Source of the DNA: Cupriavidus sp. WKF15 | Lineage (GTDB): Bacteria; Pseudomonadota; Gammaproteobacteria; Burkholderiales; Burkholderiaceae | NCBI RefSeq assembly: GCF_029278605.1 | Contig: NZ_CP119573.1 | Span: 2,108,001-2,172,000 of the forward strand | Length of the DNA: 64,000 nucleotides | Direction of reading: 5' to 3' | Part shown: positions 8,608-17,344 of the stretch, piece after piece | Layout of the letters: every line of letters starts with the position of its first letter | Numbering within the stretch: the first letter of the stretch is position 1 | Translations under genes and position numbers: made by a program | Notes under the pieces: generated by a model | What the model saw: the letters and a program-made list of their open reading frames with translations, nothing else | Databases searched by the model: none | Told to the model about the DNA's origin: nothing

Positions 8608-8949
8608 TCAGGAAGCGCCGCGGTCCACCAGTACCACGGTCACGAGCAAGGACGTATTGGTGATCGCCGTGACATCGTGCACGGCTGCCGCGCCCAGGTA
8701 GAGCAGGTCGCCCTGATGCAGCCGGCGCTGGGTGCCGTCGACGCCGATTTCCGCTTCGCCCTCCAGGCACTGGATGGTCGATGGTCCGGCAACCGAATGC
8801 GTGGCGACATGCTTGCCCGCCGGCAATACCATGCGCATCACTTCCAGCCGGTGTTCCTTGAACAGTGCGGCGCTTGGCGTCTGCGTGAGCTGCTTGCCCA
8901 GGGGCAGCACGCTGGCGACTTCACCGGAAGATAGGTGGGGCAGGGACAT
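8608..8949 (-). CDS. Small cupin-domain protein
   Basis: This 113-residue single-domain cupin has motif 1 around MRMVLPAGKHVATHSVAGPSTI and motif 2 around GDLLYLGAAAVHDVTAI. The intervening GEAEIGVDGTQRRLHQGDLL is the usual turn between them. The metal-site histidines of motif 1 appear partly kept (H47 and H51 in KHVATH), with another H in motif 2. Proteins like this can bind a metal or small ligand as sensors or isomerases; nothing nearby narrows the role. It stands alone between pgl and the RND operon on the same strand. Confidence 0.7.
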   Translation of the reverse strand: MSLPHLSSGEVASVLPLGKQLTQTPSAALFKEHRLEVMRMVLPAGKHVATHSVAGPSTIQCLEGEAEIGVDGTQRRLHQGDLLYLGAAAVHDVTAITNTSLLVTVVLVDRGAS

Positions 8950-9080
8950 GGCGGGCCTCCTCGTTGCGGTGTGGCGTGGCGGTTGCGAAATGCCTGCTGG
9001 TCATTGTAGAAGGCCCGGCCGCACCTTCAGACCCGCGTAACGCTGGCCAGCCCACGTTTGCACGGGCCGGCCGGCTGCGT

Positions 9081-10535
9081 TCAGGACGATGGCCCCGCCG
9101 CATCGGTGCCGGTGCCGGTCTGGTCATGCCAGCCGCCGCCCAGGGCCTTGTACAGATTGACCTCGCTGGTCAGTTGTTCCTGGCGTGCGACGATCAGCAG
9201 CTGCTGCGCGTTGTAGAGCGAACGCTGCGCATCCAGCACCGCCAGGTAGCTGTCCACGCCGGTGCGGTAGCGGCGGTCGGCAAGGTTGTAGGCATCTTGC
9301 GCCGCTTCGACAAAGCGCACCTGGGCCTCGAGCTGGCTCATGTACGTGCCGCGCGCGGCCAGCCCGTCGGCCACCTCGCGGAAGGCCGTCTGCACCGTGC
9401 GTTCATACTGCGCGACGTTGATGTCCTTCTGGATGGTGGCGTAATCCAGGCTGGCCCTGAGGCTGCCGGCGGTGAACAGCGGCAGGCTGATCTGCGGCTG
9501 GAACAGCCAGGTGCCCGAGCCTCCCGCGAACAACCCAGACAGCTCTTTGCTCGCGGTGCCGGCCGACGCCGTCAGCGCGATGCGCGGGAAGAAGGCAGCG
9601 CGCGCCGCGCCGATATTGGCATTAGCCGACTTGAGGCGATGCTCGGCCGCGAGCACGTCAGGCCGGTTCTGGAGCAGGTCGGACGGCAGCCCGGCCGGTA
9701 CCTCGGCCGTCAGCTTCTCGCGCAGGCCGAGCGGCGGCGGCAGGTCCGCTGGCATGCCGGTGCCCAGCAGCAGTACCAGCGCATTCTCGTCCTGCGCCAC
9801 CAGCCGGGTGTAGCGCGCCAGGCTGGCGCGCGCGTTTTCCACAGCGGTCTGGGACTGCCGCAGATCCAGGCGCGAGGCAATGCCTTCCTCGTAGCTGCGC
9901 CGGGTCAGGCCATAGCTGCGCTCATAGTTGGCCAGCGTGTCGCGCGTGAGCACGAGCTGCGCCTCGTCGGCACGCCATGCCAGGTAGGCATTGGCGACGC
10001 TGGCCACCAGCGCGATCTGCGCGCTGCGGCGGGTCTCGTCACTGGCGAAGTACTGTTCGAGCGCGGCTTCGCTGAGGCTGCGGATGCGGCCGAACAGGTC
10101 GAGTTCCCAGGCGGTGGTGCCGAGCGATATCCCGTACTGGCTGGTGATCAGGCGCCGGCCGGTGGTGGACAGGTCGGCGGGAATACGCTGGCGCGTTTCC
10201 GCCGCGGCCACGCCGATGGCTGGAAAGAGGTCGGCGCGTTCGATCCGGTATTGCGCGCGAAACGCTTCCACGTTCAGCGCGGCGACACGCAGGTCGCGGT
10301 TGTTTTCCAGCGCGACCTCGATCAGGCGGCGCAGTCGCGCATCGGTGAAGAAGTCGCGCCAGCCGAGGTCGACGGCACGCACCTGTTGCGCCTGCGCGGC
10401 GGCGTCGATGCCGGGATAGGCCGGGCCTTGCGGGTACGCCTGCGCCACTGGCAGGGCCGGCTGTTCATAGGTGGGTATCAGGCTGCAGCCGGCCAGCAGG
10501 GCGAGGGCGGCTGCGCAGGTCAGGGTCTTCTTCAT
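9081..10535 (-). CDS. RND pump outer membrane factor, NodT/OprM family lipoprotein
   Basis: This 484-residue outer membrane channel has a lipoprotein signal ([11 protein letters not shown] followed by [13 protein letters not shown]). Two OEP repeats follow, including [25 protein letters not shown]-type [21 protein letters not shown] and a matching C-terminal repeat. Its ATG overlaps the RND permease stop by four bases (ATGA), so it is the third gene of an MFP-RND-OMF operon. It should dock onto the adaptor and permease encoded upstream to expel drugs or solvents across both membranes. Confidence 0.92.
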   Translation of the reverse strand: MKKTLTCAAALALLAGCSLIPTYEQPALPVAQAYPQGPAYPGIDAAAQAQQVRAVDLGWRDFFTDARLRRLIEVALENNRDLRVAALNVEAFRAQYRIERADLFPAIGVAAAETRQRIPADLSTTGRRLITSQYGISLGTTAWELDLFGRIRSLSEAALEQYFASDETRRSAQIALVASVANAYLAWRADEAQLVLTRDTLANYERSYGLTRRSYEEGIASRLDLRQSQTAVENARASLARYTRLVAQDENALVLLLGTGMPADLPPPLGLREKLTAEVPAGLPSDLLQNRPDVLAAEHRLKSANANIGAARAAFFPRIALTASAGTASKELSGLFAGGSGTWLFQPQISLPLFTAGSLRASLDYATIQKDINVAQYERTVQTAFREVADGLAARGTYMSQLEAQVRFVEAAQDAYNLADRRYRTGVDSYLAVLDAQRSLYNAQQLLIVARQEQLTSEVNLYKALGGGWHDQTGTGTDAAGPSS

Positions 10536-13500
10536 TGCAGCGCGCCTTTTTCCGCGGGGGCATCGGGCTGGGTCGGCTTGCGTTTGCGCGCGAACAGCGC
10601 ATTGACAGCGACAAAGAACAGCGGCACCCAGAAGATCGCAAGCACCGTGGCGGTGATCATGCCGCCGATCACGCCGGTGCCGATGGCGTGCTGGCTGCCC
10701 GCGCCGGCGCCGGTCGAGACCGCCAGCGGGAACACGCCAAGCATGAACGCGAGCGAGGTCATCACGATCGGGCGCAAGCGCATGCGGCAGGCTTCGATGG
10801 CGGCGTCGACCAGGCTCTTGCCATGCTCGTACTGACTCTTGGCGAATTCCACGATCAGGATGGCGTTCTTGGCCGAAAGGCCGATGGTGGTCAGCAAGCC
10901 GACCTGGAAGAACACGTCGTTGGACAGGCCGCGGCTCATGGTGGCGAGCAGGGCGCCGATCACGCCGAGCGGTACCACCAGCATCACCGAGAACGGGATC
11001 GTCCAGCTTTCATACAGTGCCGCCAGGCACAGGAACACCACCAGCAGCGACAGCGCATACAGCGCCGGCGCCTGCGAGCCCGACAGCCGTTCTTCATAGG
11101 ACAGGCCGGTCCACGCGTAGCCCACGCCCGGGGGCATCTGCTTCATGATCTCCTCGATGGCTTTCATGGCCTCGCCCGAACTGCGGCCAGCCGCCGGCTC
11201 GCCCAGCACTTCCACCGCCGGCACGCCGTTGTAGCGCTGCAGCTTCGGTGACCCGTAGCCCCACTTGCCCTCGGCAAACGCGGAGAACGGCACCATCTCG
11301 CCCTTGTCGTTGCGCACGAACCACTTGTCGACGTCATCGGGATTCATGCGCGAATCCGGACGTCCCTGCACGTAGACGCGCTTGACCCGGCCACGGTCGA
11401 TGAAGTCGTTCACGTAGCTGGAGCCCCAGGCGATCGTCACCGTGCTGTTGACGTCGGCCAGCGAGACCCCAAGCGCGCGCGCCTTTTCATCGTCGATCAC
11501 GAGCTGGTACTGCGGCTGGTCGTTCAGGCCGTTGGGACGCACGCGCTGCAGCGTCGGGTTCTTCGACGCCAGACCGAGGAACTTGTCGCGCGCGTTCATC
11601 AGGGCCTGGTGGCCAAGGCCGGCCTGGTCCTGCAGGTACAGGTCGAAGCCGGTGGCGTTGCCCAGCTCCTGCACGGCCGGCGGGGCGAAGGCGAACGACA
11701 TGGAGTCACGGAAACTCGCGAACTTGCGCTGGGCGCGCGACGCCAGGTCGAAGACGCTGGTGTTGTCGCCGCTGCGTTCTTCCCACGGCTTGAGCAGGAT
11801 GAACGCGAGGCCCGAGTTCTGGCCGCGGCCGGCGAAGTTGAAGCCGTTGACGGTGAACAGCGAATCGACCACGCCGCCTTCGTCCTTCAGCAGGTAGTCG
11901 CGCATCTGGTTCAGCACCTTCTGCGTGCGCTCGGCGGTGGCGCCGGCCGGCGTCTGCACCTGCGCGTAGAGCACGCCCTGGTCTTCTTCCGGCAGGAAGG
12001 AGGTGGGGATGCGCGTGAACAGGAACCCCATCGCCACGAGGATCGCCACGTAGATCAACACGAACGGCAGGCGGCGCTTGAGGATCGACGCCACGCCGCG
12101 CTCATACCCTTGCGTGGTCGCGATGAACGTGCGGTTGAACCAGCCGAAGAAGCCGCCCTTGTTCTCGCCATGGTCGCCCTTTTCGATGGGCAGCAGCATG
12201 GTGGCGCACAGCGCCGGCGTCAGGATCAGCGCGACCAGGACCGACAGCACCATGGACGACACGATGGTGATCGAGAACTGCCGGTAGATCACGCCGGTTG
12301 AGCCGCCGAAGAACGCCATCGGCAGGAACACCGCCGACAGCACCAGGGCGATGCCGACCAGCGCACCCTGGATCTGGCCCATCGAGCGCCGCGCCGCCTC
12401 CCTGGGCGGCAGGCCGTCCTCGGCCATCACGCGTTCGACGTTCTCCACCACCACGATCGCGTCATCGACGAGCAGGCCGATCGCCAGCACCATGCCGAAC
12501 ATGGTCAGCGTGTTGATGGTGTACCCGAACGCGGCCAGCACGCCGAACGTGCCCAGCAGCACCACCGGCACGGCGATGGTCGGGATCAGCGTGGCGCGGA
12601 CGTTCTGCAGGAACAGGTACATCACCAGGAACACCAGCACGATGGCTTCCATCAGCGTCTTCACCACCTCGTGGATCGACCCCGAGATCACCGGCGAGGT
12701 GTCATACGGGTAGACCACCTTCATGCCGGCGGGGAAAAACGGCTCGAGCCCGTCGAGCGTCTTGCGGATCGCGCGCACGGTCTCGAGCGCGTTGGCGCCG
12801 GCCGCCAGGCGCACCGCAATACCAGACGCCGGCTGGCCGTTGTATTGCGCGTTGATGTTGTAGTCCTGGCCGCCAAGGCCGACCTCGGCCACGTCCTTCA
12901 GGCGTACCTGCGAGCCATCCGCGTTGACCTTGAGCAGGATGTTGCCGAACTGCTCGCTGGTCTGCAGGCGGGTCTTGCCGATCACGCTGGCGTTGAGCTG
13001 CTGGCCCTTGACCGCCGGCAACCCGCCCAGCTGGCCGGAGGCGACCTGGACGTTCTGTGCCTTGATCGCGTTGCTCACGTCGAGTGGCGTGAGCTGGTAG
13101 CTGTTGAGCCTGGCCGGATCGATCCAGACCCGCATCGCGTACTGCGAGCCGAACACCTGGAAGTCACCGACGCCATAGGTGCGCGACAGCGGGTCCTGGA
13201 TACTCGAGACGATATAGTTCGAAAGGTCCTCGCGCGTGACCTTGGGATCGGTGGAGATCAGGCCGACGATCAGCAGGAAGTTGCGCACCGACTTCGTCAC
13301 GCGGATGCCTTGCTGCTGCACTTCCTGCGGCAGCAGCGGCTGCGCGAGCGCCAGCTTGTTCTGCACCTGCACCTGGGCGATATCCGGGTTGGTGCCCTGC
13401 TCGAACGTGACGGTGATGGTCATGTTGCCGTCGGCGTTGCTCTCCGACGAGATGTAGCGCAGCCGGTCCAGGCCATTGAGCTGCTGCTCGATCACCTGGA

Positions 13501-13684
13501 CCACGGTGTCCTGCACGGTCTCGGCCGAGGCGCCCGGGTAGTTGACCGAGATGGCGATGGTCGGCGGCGCAATGGCCGGATACTGGCTGATCGGCAGCGA
13601 GCGGATCGACAGCACGCCAGCCAGCATGATGACCAGCGCGATCACCCACGCGAAGATGGGACGATCGATAAAGAAATTGGACAT
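10532..13684 (-). CDS. RND multidrug efflux permease, HAE1 family (AcrB/MexB/TtgB-like)
   Basis: The 1050-residue length and architecture match AcrB-type trimeric proton antiporters. The N-terminus [20 protein letters not shown] is canonical. The TM4 proton-relay aspartates lie in [17 protein letters not shown], and the TM10 lysine is in [17 protein letters not shown]. The porter loops ([20 protein letters not shown]) and the docking-domain motif [17 protein letters not shown] are intact. It lies between the adaptor gene (28-base gap) and the outer membrane factor gene (ATGA overlap), completing the tripartite pump. Substrates are likely hydrophobic drugs or solvents, by family. No local repressor gene such as TetR is beside the operon. 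Confidence 0.95.
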   Translation of the reverse strand: MSNFFIDRPIFAWVIALVIMLAGVLSIRSLPISQYPAIAPPTIAISVNYPGASAETVQDTVVQVIEQQLNGLDRLRYISSESNADGNMTITVTFEQGTNPDIAQVQVQNKLALAQPLLPQEVQQQGIRVTKSVRNFLLIVGLISTDPKVTREDLSNYIVSSIQDPLSRTYGVGDFQVFGSQYAMRVWIDPARLNSYQLTPLDVSNAIKAQNVQVASGQLGGLPAVKGQQLNASVIGKTRLQTSEQFGNILLKVNADGSQVRLKDVAEVGLGGQDYNINAQYNGQPASGIAVRLAAGANALETVRAIRKTLDGLEPFFPAGMKVVYPYDTSPVISGSIHEVVKTLMEAIVLVFLVMYLFLQNVRATLIPTIAVPVVLLGTFGVLAAFGYTINTLTMFGMVLAIGLLVDDAIVVVENVERVMAEDGLPPREAARRSMGQIQGALVGIALVLSAVFLPMAFFGGSTGVIYRQFSITIVSSMVLSVLVALILTPALCATMLLPIEKGDHGENKGGFFGWFNRTFIATTQGYERGVASILKRRLPFVLIYVAILVAMGFLFTRIPTSFLPEEDQGVLYAQVQTPAGATAERTQKVLNQMRDYLLKDEGGVVDSLFTVNGFNFAGRGQNSGLAFILLKPWEERSGDNTSVFDLASRAQRKFASFRDSMSFAFAPPAVQELGNATGFDLYLQDQAGLGHQALMNARDKFLGLASKNPTLQRVRPNGLNDQPQYQLVIDDEKARALGVSLADVNSTVTIAWGSSYVNDFIDRGRVKRVYVQGRPDSRMNPDDVDKWFVRNDKGEMVPFSAFAEGKWGYGSPKLQRYNGVPAVEVLGEPAAGRSSGEAMKAIEEIMKQMPPGVGYAWTGLSYEERLSGSQAPALYALSLLVVFLCLAALYESWTIPFSVMLVVPLGVIGALLATMSRGLSNDVFFQVGLLTTIGLSAKNAILIVEFAKSQYEHGKSLVDAAIEACRMRLRPIVMTSLAFMLGVFPLAVSTGAGAGSQHAIGTGVIGGMITATVLAIFWVPLFFVAVNALFARKRKPTQPDAPAEKGALQ

Positions 13685-13711
13685 GAATACTCCCTCGCCC
13701 TGGCGATGCCC

Positions 13712-14866
13712 TCAGGGCTTGGCCGCGACCGCGGACGATGCGCCCGACGCGGCGGCGGGCGGATTGCCGGCGCCGGCCTGGGCCACGCGGACCTTGGCGC
13801 CGGGCTTGACGAACTGCAGGCCCTCGACGATGACGCGGTCGCCGGCCTTGAGGCCGTCCGCCACCAGCCATTGGTCGCCGATCACGCGGTCGGTGCGGAT
13901 CTGGCGCAGCTCCACCTCATCCTTGGCGTTGACGACCAGTGCCGTGGCCTGGCCCTTCAGGTCGCGCGTAACGCCCTGTTGCGGGACGAGCAGGCCATCC
14001 GCCTTCACGCCCTCGCGCAGGCGGGCGTGCACGAACATGCCGGGCAGCAGTTCATGGCGCGGATTGGGGAACACGGCTCGCAAGGTGACCGAGCCGGTGC
14101 CCTGGTCGACCGCGACCTCCGAGAACTCCAGCCGGCCGGTTTCCGGGTATCTGGTGCCGTCCTCCAGCACCAGGTTGACCTGGGCGGCGTTGGTGCCGGC
14201 GCTCTGCAGCGCGCCGTTGGCCAGCTCGCGGCGCAGGCGCAGCAGGGACGCGGAGGGCTGGGTCACGTCGACGTAGATAGGGTCAATTTGCTGGACCACC
14301 GACAGGGCTCCGGCCTGGCCGTTGGTCACCAGCGCGCCTTCGGTCACGCTGGAGCGGCCGATGCGGCCGGAAATCGGCGACAGCACCTTGGTATAGCGCA
14401 GGTTGATCTCGGCGCGGTCCACGGCTGCCTGCGCCTGCAGCCAGGCGGCCTTGGCTTCGTCATATTGTTGTTTGCTGACCGCTTCGTCGCCCACCAGGCG
14501 GCCGTACCGCTCAGCCAGCAGGCGCGCGGATTCCAGCGTCGCGCGCGCGCTCTTGTAGGTAGCGTCGTAGGTAGCCGGGTCGATCTGGTAGAGCTGCTGG
14601 CCTTGCGTCACGTCGCTGCCTTCCTTGAACAGCCGGCGCAGGATGATGCCATCCACCTGTGGGCGGACTTCAGCGATGCGGAAGGCCGAGGTGCGGCCCG
14701 GCAGTTCGGTATCCAGGGTGACGGGCGCGGTCTTGAGCGTGACGACGCTGACCTGGGGTGGGGGCGGGGCGGCGGCTTCTTTCTTGCCGCCGCATCCGGC
14801 GATCGTTGCGAGGGCGATGGCCAGCGCAACCGGAACCCGGGCGCGGCGGCCGCGTGATCGTTGCAT
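13712..14866 (-). CDS. RND periplasmic adaptor lipoprotein (AcrA/MexA-like)
   Basis: The 384-residue adaptor starts MQRSRGRRARVPVALAIALA and has a lipobox ending IAGC. Next come the barrel-sandwich (ELPGRTSAFRIAEVRPQVDG), the coiled hairpin (about 100-170, YDATYKSARATLESARLL) and the second lipoyl half (LRYTKVLSPISGRIGRSSV). The beta barrel follows, with GMFVHARLREGVKADGLLVP. I chose ATG 14866 because a good SD (aggaa) precedes it and it places the lipobox correctly. A longer frame exists but lacks support. It is the first gene of the pump operon. Confidence 0.93.
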   Translation of the reverse strand: MQRSRGRRARVPVALAIALATIAGCGGKKEAAAPPPPQVSVVTLKTAPVTLDTELPGRTSAFRIAEVRPQVDGIILRRLFKEGSDVTQGQQLYQIDPATYDATYKSARATLESARLLAERYGRLVGDEAVSKQQYDEAKAAWLQAQAAVDRAEINLRYTKVLSPISGRIGRSSVTEGALVTNGQAGALSVVQQIDPIYVDVTQPSASLLRLRRELANGALQSAGTNAAQVNLVLEDGTRYPETGRLEFSEVAVDQGTGSVTLRAVFPNPRHELLPGMFVHARLREGVKADGLLVPQQGVTRDLKGQATALVVNAKDEVELRQIRTDRVIGDQWLVADGLKAGDRVIVEGLQFVKPGAKVRVAQAGAGNPPAAASGASSAVAAKP

Positions 14867-15582
14867 TGCGATTTCCTGCGAAAAAATCATGCGAGTCATG
14901 TTGTCGGCGGCCAATTCCGATTGGCCGGTGCCGGTGCCGGTGCCGGAGCGGGGCAGGAGGCAAAGCAAGCGCCATGCCCGGGGCGGCTCCCGCGGTCGGC
15001 GCGGCAGGCCCCGCGAAAGCAGCAAGTCCTGCCGTGCCCGGCATAGCCGAGAAGTCTATCCCGACTCGGCAAAACGTTCCGGGCGATTATCGGGTTTCCA
15101 TATTTCAGAATCTTTCAAGGGGGATTTGGGGGGCGGACTTTGGCGGGTAACCCACGGGTCATCCGTAGACGTCGGATCACCCGTTCGGGAGTGATTCTTC
15201 TCGCGAATGGGCGTGGTGATGATTGCGCTGTCGCTCTTGGCAGGCAAGAAGCGCGTCGCCTGGCGGCTGGCCATCGACGATACGCTTCTTGTGTTCAAGC
15301 GGCTTTGGTCTCGCGATGCGTGATCGCCGTTCGTACAGCGTTCCAATAGCGTCAGTGGTGGGACGCCTACGGCTGCGCTGCGCGCACGTCCTAGTCGGTG
15401 TGCGCGGGGCATCATCGTCGCCAGTGCCGACGGTTCGGTTTCTCTGCTTCGCTGCGGCGCGGTTTGCCTGCGGCCTGGGTGCTCAGACTAGGGCTCTGCG
15501 CGTAGCGCAGCCGAAGGCGATTACACGATGTCGGTTGCAGCAGGGACCACGGACAGTTTCGGGGCTCGTTCAATCAGCGCTC
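14867..15582. other. Intergenic region upstream of the RND operon, no gene seen
   Basis: About 700 bases lie between the adaptor start and the IS256-family insertion. A short tandem repeat of ccggtg units lies at about 14927-14948. An imperfect hairpin with CTGCGC/GCGCAG arms lies at 15496-15510. Small open frames exist on both strands, but none has convincing coding features. The RND promoter should be here; I could not define it. No tetR/acrR-type gene is present. Confidence 0.4.
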
Positions 15583-15590
15583 TAATCCTG
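15583..15590. repeat. Target-site duplication, left copy, of the IS256-family element
   Basis: TAATCCTG lies directly before the left inverted repeat and recurs at 16962-16969 directly after the right one. IS256-family transposition typically duplicates 8-9 bp, so this marks the insertion site. The perfect match suggests a recent event. Confidence 0.8.
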
Positions 15591-16961
15591 GGACCTATCC
15601 GGAAATTTGTGTACGAGGCATATCATGAGAGGTAATGACCATGGATATGCCGATGAAGAAGAAACGTACGGTGGCGTCTCAGGCAGCGGCCCGCGGGCCG
15701 CTGCCTGCCTTGCCTGACGGCTTGCTTGATGAGTTGGTTAAAGGGCCGATGACGCCCGGCGAGGTCCAGGATCTGATGCTGGCGTTCAACAAGGCCATCA
15801 TCGAGCGGGCGATGAGCGCCGAGATGAGCATGCATTTGGGCTACAAGCCAGGCGAGCCCAAGCCGGCCGAGCAGTCCAATGCGCGTAACGGTCTGAGCGG
15901 CAAGACCGTGATCACCGACCGCGGCCCGGTGCGGGTCGAACTGCCACGCGACCGCGATGGCAGTTTCGATCCGGTTCTGATCCCGAAGCACGAACGGCGC
16001 TTTACCGGCTTCGATGAGCGCATTATCGCCATGTACGCGCGCGGCATGAGCGTGCGCGAGATCCAGGCGTTTCTGGCCGAGAGCTACGGCACCGAAGTCT
16101 CCCCGGACTTCATCAGCTCGGTCACCGACGAGGTCATGGCCGAGACCATCGCCTGGCAGAACCGTCCGCTTGAGGCCATGTACCCGGTCGTGTTCTTCGA
16201 CGCGTTGCGGGTCAAGATCCGCAGTGACGGCATCGTCAGCAATAAGGCCGTGTATCTGGCATTGGGAATCCAGGCAGATGGCCAGCGCGACGTGCTGGGC
16301 CTGTGGGTCGAGCAGACCGAAGGCGCCAAGTTCTGGCTCAAGGTCTTCAATGAACTCAAGAACCGAGGCTGCCAGGACATCCTGATCGCAGTGGTCGACG
16401 GCCTCAAGGGGTTGACGGAGGCCGTTGCCACGGCCTATCCCCGCACGACGGTGCAGACCTGCATTGTGCATTTGATCCGCAACAGCCTGGAATACGCCAA
16501 CTATAAGGACCGCAAGGTGCTGGCACAGGCGCTGCGTCCGATCTACAGCGCGGCCAGCGAACAAGAGGCCGGGCAGGCGCTGCAGGACTTCGCCGACGGC
16601 CCGTGGGGAGCCAAGTACCCGATGATCGTGCAGTCGTGGCGACGCGCCTGGGAGCACGTCATACCGTTCTTCGTGTTCCCGCCCGACATCCGGCGTGTGA
16701 TCTACACCACGAATGCCATTGAGAGCTTGAACATGCAGTTGCGCAAGATCATCAAGACCCGGGGCCACTTCCCTTCGGATGAAGCTGCGATCAAGTTGCT
16801 GTGGCTGGCGCTGCGCAACGTGCTGACCAAGTCCGTTCGCACGACCTATGACTGGAAGTCCGCCATGAATCAGTTTGCTATTCTGTATGGCGAGCGATTT
16901 ACTGCCGCTCGAAGCTGACAGAATTCAAAACCGCCTCGCACACAAAAATACGGACAGGCCC
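15591..16961 (+). mobile_element. IS256-family insertion sequence, complete, 1371 bp
   Basis: The ends align as imperfect inverted repeats of about 29 bp. The left is GGACCTATCCGGAAATTTG onward (15591-15619); the right, read on the minus strand, is GGGCCTGTCCGTATTTTTG onward (16961-16933). Both continue to TGTRCGAGGC. A single intact transposase gene fills the interior. Flanking 8-bp direct repeats confirm both ends. It lies in non-coding DNA between the RND operon and the formate dehydrogenase gene and breaks no recognisable gene. Confidence 0.9.
15641..16918 (+). CDS. IS256-family (mutator type) DDE transposase
   Basis: This full-length transposase has about 425 residues. The DDE residues can be placed: D in VVFFDALRVKIRSDG, D in LIAVVDGLKGLTEAV, and E in TTNAIESLNMQLRK. 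The family C/H motif QTCIVHLIRNSLEYANYKDR lies between the second D and the E. I prefer the second ATG (15641), which has the better spacing to gagagg; the ATG at 15635 is an alternative. No frameshift or stop interrupts it, so the element may be active. Confidence 0.93.
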   Translation: MDMPMKKKRTVASQAAARGPLPALPDGLLDELVKGPMTPGEVQDLMLAFNKAIIERAMSAEMSMHLGYKPGEPKPAEQSNARNGLSGKTVITDRGPVRVELPRDRDGSFDPVLIPKHERRFTGFDERIIAMYARGMSVREIQAFLAESYGTEVSPDFISSVTDEVMAETIAWQNRPLEAMYPVVFFDALRVKIRSDGIVSNKAVYLALGIQADGQRDVLGLWVEQTEGAKFWLKVFNELKNRGCQDILIAVVDGLKGLTEAVATAYPRTTVQTCIVHLIRNSLEYANYKDRKVLAQALRPIYSAASEQEAGQALQDFADGPWGAKYPMIVQSWRRAWEHVIPFFVFPPDIRRVIYTTNAIESLNMQLRKIIKTRGHFPSDEAAIKLLWLALRNVLTKSVRTTYDWKSAMNQFAILYGERFTAARS

Positions 16962-16969
16962 TAATCCTG
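16962..16969. repeat. Target-site duplication, right copy
   Basis: TAATCCTG repeats the eight bases at 15583-15590 and directly abuts the right inverted repeat of the IS256-family element. Confidence 0.8.
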
Positions 16970-17344
16970 CCCACGGACGTGCACCACGCGGCAGGCAGCC
17001 GGGCACACTCTGAAGCCCATACCCGTACAACACCCGCAGCACACTACGATCAATATTCGCCCGCTAGGGCAAGTCAACGCGCTTTTTGGTTACTTTTTGT
17101 CGCTCGGACAAAAAGTGACTCGCCGGCTACGCCGGCGAAACAGCGGCGCCCGCCAAGAGCGACACCCCTCTCATCACCCATATCGGGCGACGAATCCCTT
17201 AGACCCAAACTGTGCTCCCAGGCTGTACTCCCGTCTGTACGCACCGGCAAAGCCTCCCCAAACCTAATCTGACGTCACAGGAGGGCCAACCCAAATGCCC
17301 TGCATTCCGGCCCTCCGCAGCCCCCGCCACAGAGGATGCACCCC
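16970..17344. other. Intergenic region before the formate dehydrogenase gene, with a hairpin pair
   Basis: No gene is seen. ACTTTTTGTC (17092-17101) pairs with GACAAAAAGT (17107-17116) across a GCTCG loop. A second GC-rich hairpin (TCGCCGG/CCGGCGA) starts at about 17120. This looks like a dispersed intergenic element or the terminator of a lost upstream gene rather than a promoter. The SD agagg for the downstream gene lies just before 17345. Confidence 0.4.

Noticed and set aside
12671..14857. Plus-strand open frame of 728 codons
   Set aside because: Runs antisense across the RND permease and adaptor genes; no recognisable domain.
15056..15585. Short open frames on both strands before the IS256-family element
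   Set aside because: No convincing SD, no domain and overlapping each other; treated as intergenic.
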